Part shown: piece after piece, positions 27,081 to 35,083 of the stretch
Layout: each line of letters starts with the position of its first letter
Numbering within the stretch: the first letter of the stretch is position 1
Assembly (NCBI GenBank): GCA_019638485.1
Contig: JAHBTP010000002.1
Coordinates: 434,001 to 498,000, forward strand
DNA: 64,000 nt
From: Ferruginibacter sp.
GTDB taxonomy: Bacteria > Bacteroidota > Bacteroidia > Chitinophagales > Chitinophagaceae
Direction of reading: 5' to 3'
Position numbers and translations under genes: made by a program
Notes under the pieces: generated by a model
Database searches by the model: none
What the model was told of the DNA's origin: nothing
The model's input: the letters and a program-made list of their open reading frames with translations, nothing else

Positions 27081-28655
27081 TTAATCTCCTATCCTTGAGA
27101 AAATAGCTGCTGCTACTTTTTCTCCATCCATTGCAGCACTTATGATTCCACCGGCGTAACCGGCACCTTCTCCGCATGGATATAAATTTTCTATATGAGG
27201 GTGATGAAAGTACTTTATGTCTCGGGGAATTTTTACCGGACTAGAAGTTCTGCTTTCAGTGGCCACAACAATAGCATCGTTTGTATAATATCCTTTTAAT
27301 ATTTTTCCAAATAACGGGAAACCTGATGCCAATGTTTTATAGACAAAAGGAGGGAGTACAGTTTGCAAATTTGCAATACTCAATCCGGGTATATAAGAGT
27401 GGTTAGGTAAGGATACGGATTCTTTTCCCTTACAAAAGTCAACCAATCGCTGGCCCGGAGCCTTGCATTTTCCTCCTCCGGCTGCATAGGCCGCTTTTTC
27501 TACCATTTGTTGAAATCGCATAAATATAAGCGGGTCGTTTTCTCCTATACCTTCTCCCTTCATTAAAGGAATAATATCAGCATGCCTTATCTCCACAACA
27601 ATCCCACTGTTTGCAAACGGATTGTTTCTCTTTGAAGGACTCCATCCATTTACCACAACCTCACCGGAAGATGTAGCTGCCGGTGCAATTATCCCACCCG
27701 GACACATACAAAAAGAAAACATTCCCCTATCTTTAATTTGCTTTACAAGAGAATAAGATGCAGGAGGTAGAAGGTTTGAAAATGTATGATGATATTGTAT
27801 CTCGTTAATAAGTTGCTGCGGGTGTTCTATTCGTACACCAAGCGCAAATGGTTTAGCTTCTATAAGGATACTTTTTTTTTGAAGCAATTCAAAAATATCT
27901 CTTGCCGAATGACCTGTTGCTAATAAATAGGCATCTCCGATAAATCTAAATCCTGAAGCCTCCACGCCAACAATGCGATTCTCTTTAATTAAAATGTCAT
28001 TTACACAATGATTGAAATAAATTTCTCCTCCACTTTTAAGAATTTGTTCTCGCATGGAGGTAATAATTTGCGGAAGCTTATTTGTACCAATATGCGGATG
28101 CGCATCATATAAAATTTGTTCAGGTGCGCCAAAGTGTACAAAGGTCTGAAGAATACTTAAAATGTTCCCTCGTTTGTTGCTTCGAGTGTAAAGCTTTCCG
28201 TCACTATATGTACCCGCACCACCTTCACCAAAACAATAATTACTGTTTGGATTTACTATTCCACTTTTATTTAAAAGAGCAAGGTCCCTGCGTCTTGAAC
28301 GAACATCTTTTCCTCTCTCTAAAATAATGGGCTTAATACCAAGATTGATTAATTGTAATGCAGCAAATAAACCTGCAGGGCCCGCCCCAATAATTATTAC
28401 CTGTTTCTTATTAGAATAAATATTGTTGAAGGTAAGTATTGGATTCGTTACTAATGGATAGGGTTCATTAATATATACATCAATAACATATTGATAAACA
28501 GCAGGCCTCTTTCTGGCATCTAATGAACGCCTAATTATTTTTGTACCTGTTATAGTTTTCTGAGAAATACACAAATGATTAGCAACGTACGCCCTCAACA
28601 TTTTTATATTATCTGCTTCTAAGGGAGATAATCGGAGCGTTATTCTTTGAGGCAT
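27081..28655 (-). CDS. FAD-dependent oxidoreductase (COG2509 type)
   Basis: This 524-residue flavoprotein has an N-terminal domain of about 80 residues (RRSLDARKRPAVYQYVIDV) found in this family, then the FAD-binding GAGPAGLFAAL at 90-100. FGEGGAGTYSDGKLYTR and YPCGEGAGYAGGI near the C-terminus are strongly conserved in COG2509 dehydrogenases. Several cysteines (FCMCPGG) lie in the middle. The substrate is unknown; the family is annotated as uncharacterised FAD-dependent dehydrogenase. It is followed on the minus strand by the NatAB-like genes and preceded by DUF3127 (23 bases), so it may be cotranscribed with DUF3127. Confidence 0.85.
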   Translation of the reverse strand: MPQRITLRLSPLEADNIKMLRAYVANHLCISQKTITGTKIIRRSLDARKRPAVYQYVIDVYINEPYPLVTNPILTFNNIYSNKKQVIIIGAGPAGLFAALQLINLGIKPIILERGKDVRSRRRDLALLNKSGIVNPNSNYCFGEGGAGTYSDGKLYTRSNKRGNILSILQTFVHFGAPEQILYDAHPHIGTNKLPQIITSMREQILKSGGEIYFNHCVNDILIKENRIVGVEASGFRFIGDAYLLATGHSARDIFELLQKKSILIEAKPFALGVRIEHPQQLINEIQYHHTFSNLLPPASYSLVKQIKDRGMFSFCMCPGGIIAPAATSSGEVVVNGWSPSKRNNPFANSGIVVEIRHADIIPLMKGEGIGENDPLIFMRFQQMVEKAAYAAGGGKCKAPGQRLVDFCKGKESVSLPNHSYIPGLSIANLQTVLPPFVYKTLASGFPLFGKILKGYYTNDAIVVATESRTSSPVKIPRDIKYFHHPHIENLYPCGEGAGYAGGIISAAMDGEKVAAAIFSRIGD

Positions 28656-28678
28656 ACCAAAATAGGGGCTGATGGGTA

Positions 28679-29056
28679 TTAGAATGGTAAATCATCGGCC
28701 GTGGAAGGAGCGTCAGGAGCTGAGTTACTTGTATAATCAGCTTCTCTGTCTATTCCTTCTGCACTAACTAAATGTTCAATTCGCCACGCTTCTAAGTTTG
28801 TAATATAACCTGTCCTGCCTTCCTTTTCCCATCTGTTACCACGTATATTGAATAAAACTTTTACCTGATCTCCTTCTTTTATTTTGTCAAGTAATGCTGT
28901 ACGGTCTTGTACACATTGGAATCGCACATAATTAGAAAAACTACGCCCATTAACTTCTTCTGTAGTCTTAATTACAAACTCTCTTTTTTTAAAAGTGTCT
29001 GTGATTTGTTGAGTGTCATATTTAACCTCAAGTTTACCGGATAATTCGTATGCCAT
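28679..29056 (-). CDS. DUF3127 OB-fold protein with SSB-like acidic tail
   Basis: This 125-residue soluble protein matches DUF3127: MAYELSGKLEVKYDTQQI at the N-terminus and VLFNIRGNRWEKEGRTGYITNLEAW in the middle, consistent with an OB-fold. After the fold there is a disordered Ser/Asp/Pro-rich linker and the last five residues are DDLPF, very like the DDDIPF tip by which single-stranded DNA-binding proteins recruit repair and replication partners. No activity is proven for the family to my knowledge; nucleic-acid binding is inferred from fold and tail. It is divergent from dnaA, separated by 454 bases. Confidence 0.82.
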   Translation of the reverse strand: MAYELSGKLEVKYDTQQITDTFKKREFVIKTTEEVNGRSFSNYVRFQCVQDRTALLDKIKEGDQVKVLFNIRGNRWEKEGRTGYITNLEAWRIEHLVSAEGIDREADYTSNSAPDAPSTADDLPF

Positions 29057-29510
29057 TGCCGCTTAAATTGAGTGATAAAGATACAGCTAAACTTTGACTG
29101 GATATGTCAAAAAAAGGCAAAAAAGAAGACTGTTTTTAATCGGTTTGTCTTAATGCATTTTACAAAAAATAAAAAGTTATTTACCCACATTATTTCAAAT
29201 ACATTTGCCACAGGATGGGTTTCGCTCTCTATTTTAAATAATGGTTATTTTATTACATGATATAAATCATAAGAAAGCCTTTGTTAGGTTAATTAATACG
29301 ATAGTTTATTGATTAATTATTGAAGATAATCCTGATTTTCTTATGGTTTATTAATGCATAAAAAACGGAGAATAAAAAATTTTTTTTTCAACAAAATAAT
29401 CTTGATATTCGCTTTCCTGCCTAAGTAAAACACTTGTTGCTTTATTTGGTGCAAGAAAACCCCTCCCGGAAAATTAAGAACTCGTCAATATATAAACTGC
29501 TTTAGGTATA
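29057..29510 (+). other. Intergenic region upstream of dnaA
   Basis: These 454 bases between DUF3127 and dnaA hold no gene I can support. They are very AT-rich, with an A6T9 tract at 29374-29388. Only one near-match to a DnaA box is seen (TTACCCACA at 29181, one mismatch to TTATCCACA) and a weaker TTTGCCACA at 29204. This is not enough to call an origin. The dnaA promoter must lie here. Confidence 0.5.
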
Positions 29511-30944
29511 ATGGAGAAAAAGTTTGAACAGGTTTGGGCTAATTGTCTGGAAATAATTAAAGACATTGTAGAATGGCAACATTTTAAAACTTGGTTCGAA
29601 CCCATTAAGCCGGTAGAGTTGAAATCAAAAGTTTTAACAATACAAGTTCCAAGTCAGTTTTTTTATGAGTATCTTGAGGAGCATTATGTATCACTTCTTG
29701 CTAAAACATTGAAAAGAGAGTTAGGTAAGGATGCAAGACTGGAATATCGAATTATGGTGGATAGTGGTAATGGGAAAAACAAACCGCTTACGATGGATGT
29801 TCCAGGTAGTGGTTATAAATCGTATTCAAATAATGAAATGGACTTTCCTCTTGTAATAAATAATCCTGTAAAAAACCCGTTTGTTATTCCGGGGTTAAAA
29901 AAGATGCAGATAGACCCTCAGCTTAATGCATCTCATACACTAAATTCTTTTGTTGAAGGTGATTGTAACCGTGTTGCCCGCAGAGCTGGAAAGACGGTAG
30001 CCGAAAAACCCGGCTCTACATCGTTTAATCCTTTAGTTATTTACGGTGGAGTTGGCTTTGGTAAAACACACCTTGCCCAAGCTATTGGTAATGAAGTAAA
30101 ACGATTGCATCCTAATAAAGTAGTGTTGTACGTAAGTTCGGAAAAATTTATAAATCAGTTTATAGACCATAGCCGGAATAATGCAATAAATGACTTTATT
30201 CATTTCTATCAGCTAATAGATGTGCTGATTATTGATGATATCCAATTTTTTAATCGTGCTGAGAAATCTCAAGACGCATTCTTTTCTATTTTTAACCACC
30301 TGCATCAAAGTGGTAAGCAATTAATTCTTACCAGTGATAAATCACCTAAAGACCTTGAAGGTGTGCAAGAGCGCCTATTAAGCAGATTCCGTTGGGGGCT
30401 AAGTGCTGATTTGCAGGCACCTGATTATGATACCAAAATTGAAATTTTGGAGAATAAGATGAAACGAGATGGTTTTGAAATGCCAAAGGAAGTAGTTAAG
30501 TATATAGCTTATAATATAAATAGCAACGTACGTGAATTAGAAGGCGCACTTATTTCCCTACTTGCACAGTCCTCATTAAATAAACGCGAAATAGACCTTG
30601 AATTGGCTAAGAAAGTTCTAAGGAATTTCGTGAAGTCATCAAGCAAGGAAATCACTATTGATGCAATACAAAAAATGGTATGTGATTATTTTGATGTGCC
30701 TTATGAAAAATTATTACAAAAAACACGTAAACGGGAAATAGTTCAGGCCAGACAAATTACTATGTTCCTATCCAAAGCATTTACCAAAAACTCACTAAAA
30801 ACAATTGGCGAACATTTTGGAGGGCGCGATCATACCACTGTTATCCATAGTTGCCAAACTGTAAAAGACCTGATGGATACTGATAGCCTATTTAAAGAAA
30901 GTGTTTTGGAACTTCAACAAAAAGTGCAGTTGGCTGCAATGTAA
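29511..30944 (+). CDS. dnaA: Chromosomal replication initiator protein DnaA
   Basis: This 477-residue AAA+ protein binds DnaA boxes at oriC, melts the origin and loads helicase. Domain I (about 1-85) is followed by a linker, then the AAA+ domain with Walker A GGVGFGKTH at 179-187 (Phe where Leu is usual), Walker B LIIDDIQFF, and the Box VII Arg in LLSRFRWG. Domain IV carries the signature GGRDHTTVIHSC for DnaA-box binding. Length and domain order are normal. The ATG at 29511 gives the expected MEKKFEQVWANCLEII opening. dnaA is not next to dnaN, recF or gyrB here, which is common in Bacteroidota. Confidence 0.97.
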   Translation: MEKKFEQVWANCLEIIKDIVEWQHFKTWFEPIKPVELKSKVLTIQVPSQFFYEYLEEHYVSLLAKTLKRELGKDARLEYRIMVDSGNGKNKPLTMDVPGSGYKSYSNNEMDFPLVINNPVKNPFVIPGLKKMQIDPQLNASHTLNSFVEGDCNRVARRAGKTVAEKPGSTSFNPLVIYGGVGFGKTHLAQAIGNEVKRLHPNKVVLYVSSEKFINQFIDHSRNNAINDFIHFYQLIDVLIIDDIQFFNRAEKSQDAFFSIFNHLHQSGKQLILTSDKSPKDLEGVQERLLSRFRWGLSADLQAPDYDTKIEILENKMKRDGFEMPKEVVKYIAYNINSNVRELEGALISLLAQSSLNKREIDLELAKKVLRNFVKSSSKEITIDAIQKMVCDYFDVPYEKLLQKTRKREIVQARQITMFLSKAFTKNSLKTIGEHFGGRDHTTVIHSCQTVKDLMDTDSLFKESVLELQQKVQLAAM

Positions 30945-31085
30945 TTTTCGAAATTATTAGATCTTCCTTTTTTCATTCTATCTAATAGAATAACCCACTT
31001 CTGCTTTCGCATAAGTGCTGCTAAGTAGCCTGGCTGATTTTGTTTTTCTGCTCTTTCAAGCAAGCTTGCATCACCAAAAAACAAA

Positions 31086-31110
31086 ACCAGCCACAGGTTA
31101 TGTGACTGGT
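31086..31110 (-). terminator. Terminator of the tRNA operon
   Basis: ACCAG-CACA and TGTG-CTGGT pair around GGTTA with one C/A mismatch; read on the minus strand it is followed by TTTTGTTTTTTGG. It lies 10 bases after the tRNA-Pro 3' end. Confidence 0.75.
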
Positions 31111-31119
31111 GTGTTATTG

Positions 31120-31194
31120 TCGGGATGGCAAGATTCGAACTTGCGACCTCCTGGTCCCAAACCAGGCGCGATAACCGGGCTACGCTACATCCCG
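31120..31194 (-). tRNA. tRNA-Pro (anticodon TGG)
   Basis: The minus strand begins CGGGATGTAGCGTAG and ends CATCCCG plus discriminator A. The acceptor stem pairs over seven bases, the anticodon arm reads CTGGTTTGGGACCAG (anticodon TGG) and the T arm is GCAAGTTCGAATCTTGC. CCA is not encoded. It is transcribed behind tRNA-Ser, 22 bases downstream. Confidence 0.96.
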
Positions 31195-31216
31195 AACAAA
31201 AGGTTATCGTTTTCAG

Positions 31217-31307
31217 CGGAGAGGGAGGGATTCGAACCCTCGGTACAGGTTTAAGCCCGTACAACGGTTTAGCAAACCGGCCCTTTCGGCCACTCAGGCA
31301 CCTCTCC
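31217..31307 (-). tRNA. tRNA-Ser (anticodon GCT)
   Basis: This is a class II tRNA of 91 bases. The acceptor stem GGAGAGG pairs with CCTCTCC, with discriminator G. The anticodon loop is TTGCTAA (GCT). The long variable arm GTACGGG-CTTAA-CCTGTAC is typical for serine and the T arm is GAGGGTTCGAATCCCTC. One apparent C/T mismatch stands at the top of the anticodon stem. CCA is not encoded. Confidence 0.95.
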
Positions 31308-31322
31308 TTATACAAAGGGTGG

Positions 31323-31354
31323 CAAAAATACAAATCCTACCCTTATATCCCAAA
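31323..31354 (-). promoter_or_regulatory. Promoter of the tRNA-Ser/tRNA-Pro operon
   Basis: On the minus strand there is TTTTG (31351-31355), 20 bases, then TATTTTTG (31330-31323), which fits TTG-N(17-23)-TAnnTTTG of Bacteroidota. The -7 box lies 15 bases before the tRNA-Ser 5' end. This is one of the best two-part promoter matches in the window. Confidence 0.6.
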
Positions 31355-31364
31355 AACAAAAAGA

Positions 31365-31712
31365 TTATTTTAATTGATTTTCTTTTCCGGGGAAAATTAA
31401 GGTTGGTTTAAAAACCTTTGCTTCTTCCGGAGTCATGTGCGCATAAGAAATAACTATAATAACATCTCCTACTGCACCTTTCCTTGCTGCAGGGCCATTT
31501 AAACAAGCTACTCCACTCCCTCGCTTACCCTTTATCATATAAGTTTCCAACCGCTCCCCATTGTTTACATTCAATATCTGCACCTTTTCATTCTCAATTA
31601 AATTAGCAGCTTCCATTAATTCCTCATCTAATGTCAAACTTCCTACATAGTTTAAATCAGCTTGCGTAATAGTTAACCGATGAATTTTAGATTTTAATAC
31701 CTCAATCTGCAT
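31365..31712 (-). CDS. panD: Aspartate 1-decarboxylase
   Basis: This pyruvoyl enzyme makes beta-alanine from aspartate for pantothenate and CoA. It is made as a proenzyme that cleaves itself between Gly24 and Ser25, and the Ser becomes the pyruvoyl group. With the ATG at 31712 the sequence [13 protein letters not shown] puts Gly at 24 and Ser at 25 exactly, so I choose it over the ATG 18 bases upstream (MRKIWN). [20 protein letters not shown] near the C-terminus is also conserved. Length is 115 residues. No other pan gene is adjacent. Confidence 0.95.
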   Translation of the reverse strand: MQIEVLKSKIHRLTITQADLNYVGSLTLDEELMEAANLIENEKVQILNVNNGERLETYMIKGKRGSGVACLNGPAARKGAVGDVIIVISYAHMTPEEAKVFKPTLIFPGKENQLK

Positions 31713-31885
31713 ATTCCAAATTTTTCGCAAATTTCAGGGAATTACACCAATTTGAGCATCCTAAATGTGAATTGTTTCTGTTTTTCATACTTTTTAAACG
31801 TTAAGTTGCCTTGAAGATTAACATTTTTACTTTATTATTTGATTTTATTGCAAACTAGCTTGGGGAAGTTTAAGATATTTATACC

Positions 31886-32464
31886 ATGAAATTTAAAATT
31901 GCTTTTCCCTTACTTCTACTTCTAATCACCTTTATTTCATGTTCAAGTAGTTCAACTACGAACCCGGTTATTAATGTAATTACACGTGCCGGTGATTTTC
32001 AAATTGAATTACTTATAGACAAAGCACCAATTACAGCTACCCACTTTTTAAAACTTGTAAAGCAAAAAGCATATAATAAAGCATCATTCTATCGGGTTGT
32101 AAAAGCAGAAGATTTTCCATCTGATTATAATACCGGCGTAATACAAGGAGGAATTTATTTAACCGGAAAAACCCTACCGCCTATTGCACATGAAAGTACA
32201 AAAATAACAGGCCTATCAAATACAGATGGTATCGTATCTATGGCACGAACCGAAGCAGGAACTGCTTCTACGGAATTTTTTATCTGTGTAGGTGATCAGT
32301 CTGTACTCGATGCCGGAAGAAGAGGAACTGCAGATAGCCTCGGCATGGCTGCGTTTGGTAAAGTAATCTCAGGAATGAAGGTGGTAAAGAAAATTTTAAA
32401 TCGCCCTTCAAATGGTGACCGTTTAGTAGAACCAATTGAAATTCAAAAAATATCGGTGAACTAA
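31886..32464 (+). CDS. Cyclophilin-type peptidyl-prolyl isomerase lipoprotein
   Basis: This 192-residue protein has a lipoprotein signal (LLLLITFISC, lipidation at about Cys19), so it is anchored in the envelope. The cyclophilin domain follows: VITRAGDFQIELLIDKAP, THFLKLVKQKAYN, FYRVVK, then GIVSMARTEAGTASTEFFICVGD and AAFGKVISGMKVV. It would assist folding of exported proteins by cis-trans isomerisation of prolines. The canonical F-H-R active site is FYRVV here, and Gln is retained in VIQGG. It lies 48 bases ahead of the NlpC/P60 lipoprotein gene. Confidence 0.88.
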   Translation: MKFKIAFPLLLLLITFISCSSSSTTNPVINVITRAGDFQIELLIDKAPITATHFLKLVKQKAYNKASFYRVVKAEDFPSDYNTGVIQGGIYLTGKTLPPIAHESTKITGLSNTDGIVSMARTEAGTASTEFFICVGDQSVLDAGRRGTADSLGMAAFGKVISGMKVVKKILNRPSNGDRLVEPIEIQKISVN

Positions 32465-32499
32465 CTTTTCATAGTAGTTCATTCCTCAAACGGTTAAAT

Positions 32500-32507
32500 T
32501 AAATTTG
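32500..32507 (+). promoter_or_regulatory. Candidate -7 box for the NlpC/P60 gene
   Basis: TAAATTTG matches TAnnTTTG and ends 4 bases before the ATG at 32512. If used, transcription would begin at or next to the start codon. Confidence 0.45.
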
Positions 32508-32511
32508 TACC

Positions 32512-33069
32512 ATGTATCGCCTTTTAATTTTATCTCTATCAATATTCCTATTATATAGTTGTTCATCTTCTCGAAGTTCAATTTCTTCAGGTAAAACAGG
32601 TGTTTCACTTAAGAGCACTGTTAAGCTAAAAGGAAAGGTGCCAAAGAAAAACATTAATACCCGTGATGTGTCAGCAATTAAAGTGATGAGTTTCGCCCAG
32701 TCACTAAAAGGAATTAGATATAAATATGGTTCTGCTGATAAATCAAAAGGATTTGATTGCTCCGGATACATTACCTATGTATTTAATCATTTCGATATTG
32801 CCGTTCCGCGTATCTCACGCGACTTTACAAATGCCGGTAAAGAAGTGAGTTCACTCGATAGTAAACCCGGAGATATTATTTTGTTTACAGGGAGTAATCC
32901 CAACTCCGGAGAAGTTGGCCACATGGGGCTGATTACCGAAAATAAAAGAGGAGTCATTCGCTTTATTCACGCCGCTTCAGGGAATAATGTAGGCGTAATT
33001 GTTTCAGGAATGGAGCGTTATTATTTGCGACGGTTTGTAAAGATTATCAGAGTCTTTTCAGTATGGTAA
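32512..33069 (+). CDS. NlpC/P60 family lipoprotein peptidase
   Basis: This 185-residue lipoprotein (lipobox LLYSC, Cys17) has a C-terminal NlpC/P60 domain, a papain-like fold that cleaves D-gamma-glutamyl-diamino acid bonds in peptidoglycan. The catalytic Cys83 is in FDCSGY, His137 in GHMGL and the third polar residue is His153 in IHAAS. The region between lipid anchor and domain (about 18-50) is basic and low in structure. It likely trims cell-wall peptides from the envelope side. It sits next to other envelope genes with its own promoter box. Confidence 0.92.
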   Translation: MYRLLILSLSIFLLYSCSSSRSSISSGKTGVSLKSTVKLKGKVPKKNINTRDVSAIKVMSFAQSLKGIRYKYGSADKSKGFDCSGYITYVFNHFDIAVPRISRDFTNAGKEVSSLDSKPGDIILFTGSNPNSGEVGHMGLITENKRGVIRFIHAASGNNVGVIVSGMERYYLRRFVKIIRVFSVW

Positions 33070-33085
33070 TGCCTTAAATCAGCAG

Positions 33086-33093
33086 TATATTTG
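33086..33093 (+). promoter_or_regulatory. Candidate -7 box for the DUF4476 gene
   Basis: TATATTTG matches TAnnTTTG and ends 8 bases before the ATG at 33102. Confidence 0.42.
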
Positions 33094-33101
33094 CAACATA
33101 A

Positions 33102-34169
33102 ATGCTAATGATGAAAACTCTCTTGTTCTTCTTTTTTACTTTTTTCTTTTTTACTGCTTTTGCGCAATCCGGAAGAGGAAGCTTAACTTTCTTTTCTGAC
33201 CAAGGCGCAGCTTTCATTGTTTATATAAATGGCGTACAGCAAAACAAAGGGCCTCAATCTCGAGTTACCATTTCTGGACTTACTCAGCCATTTTATCATG
33301 TCAAAATTGATTTTATTAATTCTCGTAATCAGTCGTTTGAAAAGAAAAATGTAACAGCTGCTGATGGAGATGAGCGAATGATGAGCGTATCCTATAAAGT
33401 GCGAACCGAGCAAACAGGAAAATCAAGATTGGTATTTTATTCCATGCTCCCTCCGTCATCATCAAAAATAAATCAAGAAACAGTTTTAAAGGGAAGCACC
33501 CAACCTGATGTATTGATAAATCCTAGTGATGGAAAACCTGAAGTATCTTCCAATGAAAAGAAGGCAACTGAAAAAAAGGCAATCTTATCAAATGTTTCAG
33601 GTGCTACTATAAGTATAAATAGTAATAAGGACCTAAATAAGGCAATAGCAAAGCGCCAAGATGAGCCGAAAAAAAATGAACCACAAAAGCATGTTGAAGA
33701 AAAACGGGTCACTAATAAGGAAACAGTCACACAACAACCTGTAAAGACAGAAAAGCCTTTGACTCAAGAAAAGAGGGCTGAAGAAAAACCCAAACCTGAT
33801 GCCACAGCAGCAAAGCAAGGTGAAGAAGTGATTGCTCCTGATAAGAAACCCAATGCTGTAATTGAAAGAAAATGCAATGATTGGCCAATGATGACCGAAG
33901 AGTTTGAAAATGCAAAGAAACCAATTCTAGATGCCAATACAGATGAAAAACGACTTGCTAAAGCAAAAGAAATGGCAGCTGATAATTGCTTATTGGTTTC
34001 TCAAATTTCTCAAGTGGCCTCCTTGTTTTCTTTAGAAAAAAATAAATTGAATTTTGTTACGCTGGCTTATTCAGCTACCATTGATAAGCCTAATTTTCAC
34101 CGATTGCGTAAATTGTTTAAAGATGAAGGAATTATTAAACAGTTTGATTCGTTTATGAAAGCAAAATAA
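33102..34169 (+). CDS. Secreted DUF4476 protein with charged linker
   Basis: This 355-residue secreted protein has a signal peptide with an extreme Phe run (LLFFFFTFFFFTAFAQ). A small beta domain follows (about 25-105: FIVYINGVQQN, HVKIDFIN). A long Lys/Glu/Pro-rich linker (about 140-255) is low in complexity and probably disordered. The C-terminal DUF4476 domain (about 260-355) has the helical pattern QISQVASLFSLEKNKLNFVTLAYS. DUF4476 has no known activity; it recurs at 50744 in this window with a similar small N-terminal domain. Start choices are ATG at 33102, 33108 or 33111; they differ by three residues. Confidence 0.82.
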   Translation: MLMMKTLLFFFFTFFFFTAFAQSGRGSLTFFSDQGAAFIVYINGVQQNKGPQSRVTISGLTQPFYHVKIDFINSRNQSFEKKNVTAADGDERMMSVSYKVRTEQTGKSRLVFYSMLPPSSSKINQETVLKGSTQPDVLINPSDGKPEVSSNEKKATEKKAILSNVSGATISINSNKDLNKAIAKRQDEPKKNEPQKHVEEKRVTNKETVTQQPVKTEKPLTQEKRAEEKPKPDATAAKQGEEVIAPDKKPNAVIERKCNDWPMMTEEFENAKKPILDANTDEKRLAKAKEMAADNCLLVSQISQVASLFSLEKNKLNFVTLAYSATIDKPNFHRLRKLFKDEGIIKQFDSFMKAK

Positions 34170-34199
34170 GTACCATTTGCTGTTAGTGCGTAGGATAAT

Positions 34200-34640
34200 C
34201 TAATAGTAAGGTTTAAGCCTCCTTCCAAATACCAACACGTTTGCCCGGCCTTTGAAAAGGCTTCCCTTGCTTCGATAATTAAAATTAATACTCCGGATGA
34301 ACTTTCCTTCCATAGCTAAATGAATGATCTTGCTTTCATCGCCGGCTATATAATTTTTCTCAACTACCGGTGTTAATCGGTCCCCATTTTGAAATACTAT
34401 CGCAAAATCCTTTAGTCGAATATTTTTATGCTCAATTCTAAATCTAATATCGGTGTATTGATTATTGCTGTTTACCATTATTACATCTTTATCCTTTACA
34501 AAGTCAACCATCTTTTCCCCAATTAAATCCCAACCCTCTTCAATTACAATACTCTTGCGCGATGCATTACAAGAAGATAATAAACTAATGGCTAAGAGCA
34601 CCATTAGCATGCTTATTAAAAAAGAAGAACTTTTCTGCAT
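34200..34640 (-). CDS. Small lipoprotein of unknown function
   Basis: This 146-residue protein has a lipoprotein signal (LLAISLLSSC, Cys24). The mature part is a compact beta-rich domain with patterns such as WDLIGEKMVDFVKDKDVIMV and IRSINFNYRSKG. I do not recognise the family with certainty. It is probably periplasmic, anchored in the inner or outer membrane. It follows the DUF4476 gene convergently and lies downstream of the small membrane protein gene at 34763 on the same strand, 122 bases away. Confidence 0.7.
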   Translation of the reverse strand: MQKSSSFLISMLMVLLAISLLSSCNASRKSIVIEEGWDLIGEKMVDFVKDKDVIMVNSNNQYTDIRFRIEHKNIRLKDFAIVFQNGDRLTPVVEKNYIAGDESKIIHLAMEGKFIRSINFNYRSKGSLFKGRANVLVFGRRLKPYY

Positions 34641-34762
34641 GAAAATATTTTTAACGAAATTAGGTAACCTACATCATTTGAATGGCAATTTCAATTTTGT
34701 ATTAAGATTTTGTTTGAAAGATTAATCTGCTTAAAATATGAAGGAACCGTTTTTCTTTTAAT

Positions 34763-34975
34763 TTAATGTTGGGTTTCATTCTTTTTCTTTTCTCTCCTTC
34801 GTAGAATTATTAAAATGAAAATAGTAATTGCGGCAATAACAAGACCAAGCCAGAATTCCCGGTAGAAATCTATTATTTTGTCAGTATCAGTATAAGGAGA
34901 AAGAGGCGTGGGGGGTTGGGAAAAAATATTTGTAACGCTAATATTTATCCCCGTTAGACTAATCATTTTTTTCAT
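34763..34975 (-). CDS. Possible small single-pass membrane protein
   Basis: This is a possible protein of 70 residues from the ATG at 34975 (MKKMISLTG); an upstream in-frame start at 35050 is less likely because it would overlap the uvrA promoter region. It has a short N-terminal part, a Pro/Thr/Tyr segment (PPTPLSPYTDTDK) and one strong transmembrane helix (LGLVIAAITIFILIILRR) followed by a basic tail. This layout is plausible for a small membrane protein, but there is no known homologue I can name and the ORF is short. Confidence 0.45.
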   Translation of the reverse strand: MKKMISLTGINISVTNIFSQPPTPLSPYTDTDKIIDFYREFWLGLVIAAITIFILIILRRREKKKNETQH

Positions 34976-35065
34976 ATCAATAGGATTAATAAAGCGTAAG
35001 GTTATGTTTTTATTACATGCAAAAAGTAGGTTAAAAATAGTAAACTCCAACCTTTTTTCAATTCA

Positions 35066-35073
35066 TAACTTTG
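35066..35073 (+). promoter_or_regulatory. Candidate -7 box for uvrA paralogue 2
   Basis: TAACTTTG fits TAnnTTTG and ends 10 bases before the ATG at 35084. Confidence 0.45.
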
Positions 35074-35083
35074 CATTTCTGTT

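Noticed and set aside
29181..29212. Possible DnaA boxes TTACCCACA and TTTGCCACA upstream of dnaA
   Set aside because: Only one near match and one two-mismatch site; too few and too weak to call oriC.
30914..31373. Three overlapping open frames on both strands (79 to 139 codons) near the end of dnaA
   Set aside because: They read through tRNA-Pro and tRNA-Ser; the Pro/Arg-rich peptides are translations of tRNA sequence, a known false ORF class.
32499..32771. 90-codon minus-strand frame over the NlpC/P60 gene start
   Set aside because: Antisense to a gene with a lipobox and full catalytic motifs.
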